Assembly (NCBI GenBank): GCA_037179515.1
Contig: JAXCGZ010007600.1
Location: forward strand, 52,501 to 116,500
DNA length: 64,000 nucleotides
Reading direction: 5' to 3'
From: Halocaridina rubra
Taxonomy: Eukaryota > Arthropoda > Malacostraca > Decapoda > Atyidae
Made by a program: the position numbers and the translations under genes. How positions within the stretch are numbered: position 1 is the first letter of the stretch; each line of letters begins with the position of its first letter. The notes under the pieces were generated by a model, which worked only from the letters and a program-made list of their open reading frames with translations, did no database searches and was not told the origin of the DNA. Below, piece by piece: positions 62,885 to 64,000 of the stretch.

Positions 62885-62998
62885 GGATTGGATTCGATTT
62901 TACGTCACAAACTCCCATTTCTACTAAGGGCTAGGACGGTTGCCTTCTTACGTATGCTCTTACTAACCTCAGTCCGTGATGGGGCGCGAACCCTTGAT
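62885..62998 (-). mobile_element. SINE copy inside the pogo-like element
   Basis: On the minus strand it reads AAGGGTTCGCGCCCCATCAC (B-box side of the tRNA-like head), then CCGTCCTAGCCCTTAGTAGA, AATGGGAGTTTGTGACGT and AAAATCGAATCC. Same family as 17963-18146. It lies just after the transposase stop codon, so it is the most recent insertion in this nest. Confidence 0.85.
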
Positions 62999-63003
62999 GA
63001 TAT

Positions 63004-64000
63004 TTAAAATTCCTCGAAGTCTTGGTCTTCACTTAAAAATAGATCGTCATATGGGTCTGCCTCCGAACCACTGGTGGCGTTGGCTTTGTCATCAGGATAT
63101 TCAACGTCTCTTTCCTTGTCACTGTCATTCCACAACATGTCATCTTCTTCTCCGTCCAATGAATATGATATGCCGCATTTTTAAAATTATTTTATCACAG
63201 ATTTTGCAGCCACAGCATCCCAAGATTTTATGACAAAATCGCACAGAATGTTGAGAGATGGAGCACGCATATTTCCACCTGTTGTGTAAGTTTTCTCACC
63301 CTCCATCATCCACTGATTCCATTCATGACGAAGGCGAGTTCTTAAACGGTTTATTTAAACTGACATCTAGAGGTTGAAGAAGTGATGTCAAACCTCCAGG
63401 TATCACAGCAGTTGCCATGTTGCTTTGGTTCAGATAATTTTTGGTTTAACTATTTAAATAGGATCTGAACACATCCCATACTAACAAGCTATGCTCCTTA
63501 CGTAGACCACCATTCCTCGTTCCACACATTGTCTATCCAAAACTTCACTCCAGCTTGATCCATCTAGCCATTTTCGTGTATATGAACAAAAACACCAGCA
63601 GAAAATTTAATTTTGGGCATGGTTTTCCTTTTGAAAATCACCATAGGTTTTAATTTTGTACCATCTGCCATATAACTCAAAACAACAGTGAACTGTGTTT
63701 TTTCATGTCCAGTACTCTTTACCAACACAGTTTTTGTACCTTTTGCTTCCACAGTATGGTTGCTCAACATGTCAAAAAACACAGGGGTTTCGTCCATGTT
63801 ACCTATCTGGCTCAAAGGGAAGTCATATTTTTTCTGTATGTCCATGACGAATTTATGAAAATTTGTAGTTTTGTCAGAAAGTTCCGCAGGAAGTTTTTGT
63901 GCGAATTTTGTTTTCTGTCGTAACGCTAGGCCTTTCCTTTTCATAAAGCGACTGCACCAATTGGTGGTTCCTTTGAAGTTGTTGCTAACCTCCGGGTGTG
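63004..64000 (-). pseudogene. Pogo-like transposase pseudogene, partial
   Basis: It enters from beyond 64000 with NNFKGTTNWCSRFMKRKGLA (end of the second helix-turn-helix), then KLPAELSDKTTNFHKFV and IGNMDETPVFFDM (first catalytic Asp, about 63790). VLVKSTGHEKTQFTVVLSYM and MADGTKLKPMVIFKRKTMP follow. A TGG-to-TAG type stop lies near 63563 (ENG*MDQAG). Farther on, after frame changes, come NMRAPSLNILCDFVIKSWDA and an acidic end, DDLFLSEDQDFEEF, with TAA at about 63004. This text is typical of the pogo-like transposases related to POGK. Several lesions make it inactive. Confidence 0.88.

Larger units (their letters stand above)
62588..64000 (-). mobile_element. Pogo-like transposon, partial
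   Basis: The left end ACCGTATTTTGCAGCCAATA sits after a T in a Tigger coding sequence, consistent with TA insertion. Near it, AATAAGTCGAG and (inverted) GTCGACTTATTGG form an inner hairpin (62608-62665). The element runs past the window edge and encodes a transposase of a different lineage from the two Tigger families. Confidence 0.8.

Overview
The window reads as nuclear DNA of an arthropod, most likely a decapod crustacean. This is inferred from three things: the very high load of perfect (AT)n arrays, LINE families of the kind common in decapod genomes (RTE-like, CR1-like and two Jockey-like types), and many Tigger/pogo-type DNA transposons. No bacterial-style genes are present. Most long open frames are translations of simple repeats and carry no information.

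The only cellular gene I can support lies on the minus strand: the 3' half of a furin-like proprotein convertase. Three exons (50820-50884, 50094-50210, 48773-48866) join in frame and encode most of the P domain. The P domain is then closed by one of two competing downstream exons. Exon A (18821-19173) encodes a soluble Arg/Gly- and Pro/Tyr-rich tail. Exon B (10734-11299) encodes a Pro/Ser/Thr-rich stalk, a transmembrane helix and a Glu-rich cytoplasmic tail. Both start in the same phase and both rebuild the end of the P domain with identical spacing, so the gene appears to make alternative C-termini. A small extra exon with a membrane segment (17585-17727) is phase-compatible with exon A but speculative. 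The catalytic exons must lie beyond position 64000. The intron between 48773 and 19173 (29.6 kb, or 37.5 kb if exon B is used) is packed with mobile DNA.

Layout from the left. 1-10.7 kb: (AT)n, (TC)n and AT-rich sequence downstream of the gene. 10.7-11.3 kb: exon B. 12.4-14.3 kb: an old Jockey-like LINE. 17.6-19.2 kb: SINE and exon A. 19.6-20.7 kb: a short Tigger-type element inside (AT)n. 20.7-29.0 kb: a head-to-tail chain of seven 5'-truncated CR1 copies joined through (CA)n tracts, one of them split by a Tigger derivative. 29.0-34.2 kb: a 1.14-kb (CATA)n array, long (AT)n arrays, a short RTE derivative and two inverted-repeat elements with tRNA-like ends. 37.4-44.3 kb: Jockey-like LINE copies, one inserted in another. 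45.0-47.7 kb: a decayed Tigger transposon. 48.8-50.9 kb: P-domain exons. 51.7-54.5 kb: two decayed RTE-like pieces. 55.9-59.6 kb: an RTE-like LINE with a 1000-codon open frame between two (AT)n arrays. 59.6-64 kb: a Tigger element broken by a LINE and by a pogo-like element that itself carries a SINE.

Most of the mobile sequence forms small families with several members in the window, so the order of insertion can be read directly. Microsatellites sit at nearly every element boundary.
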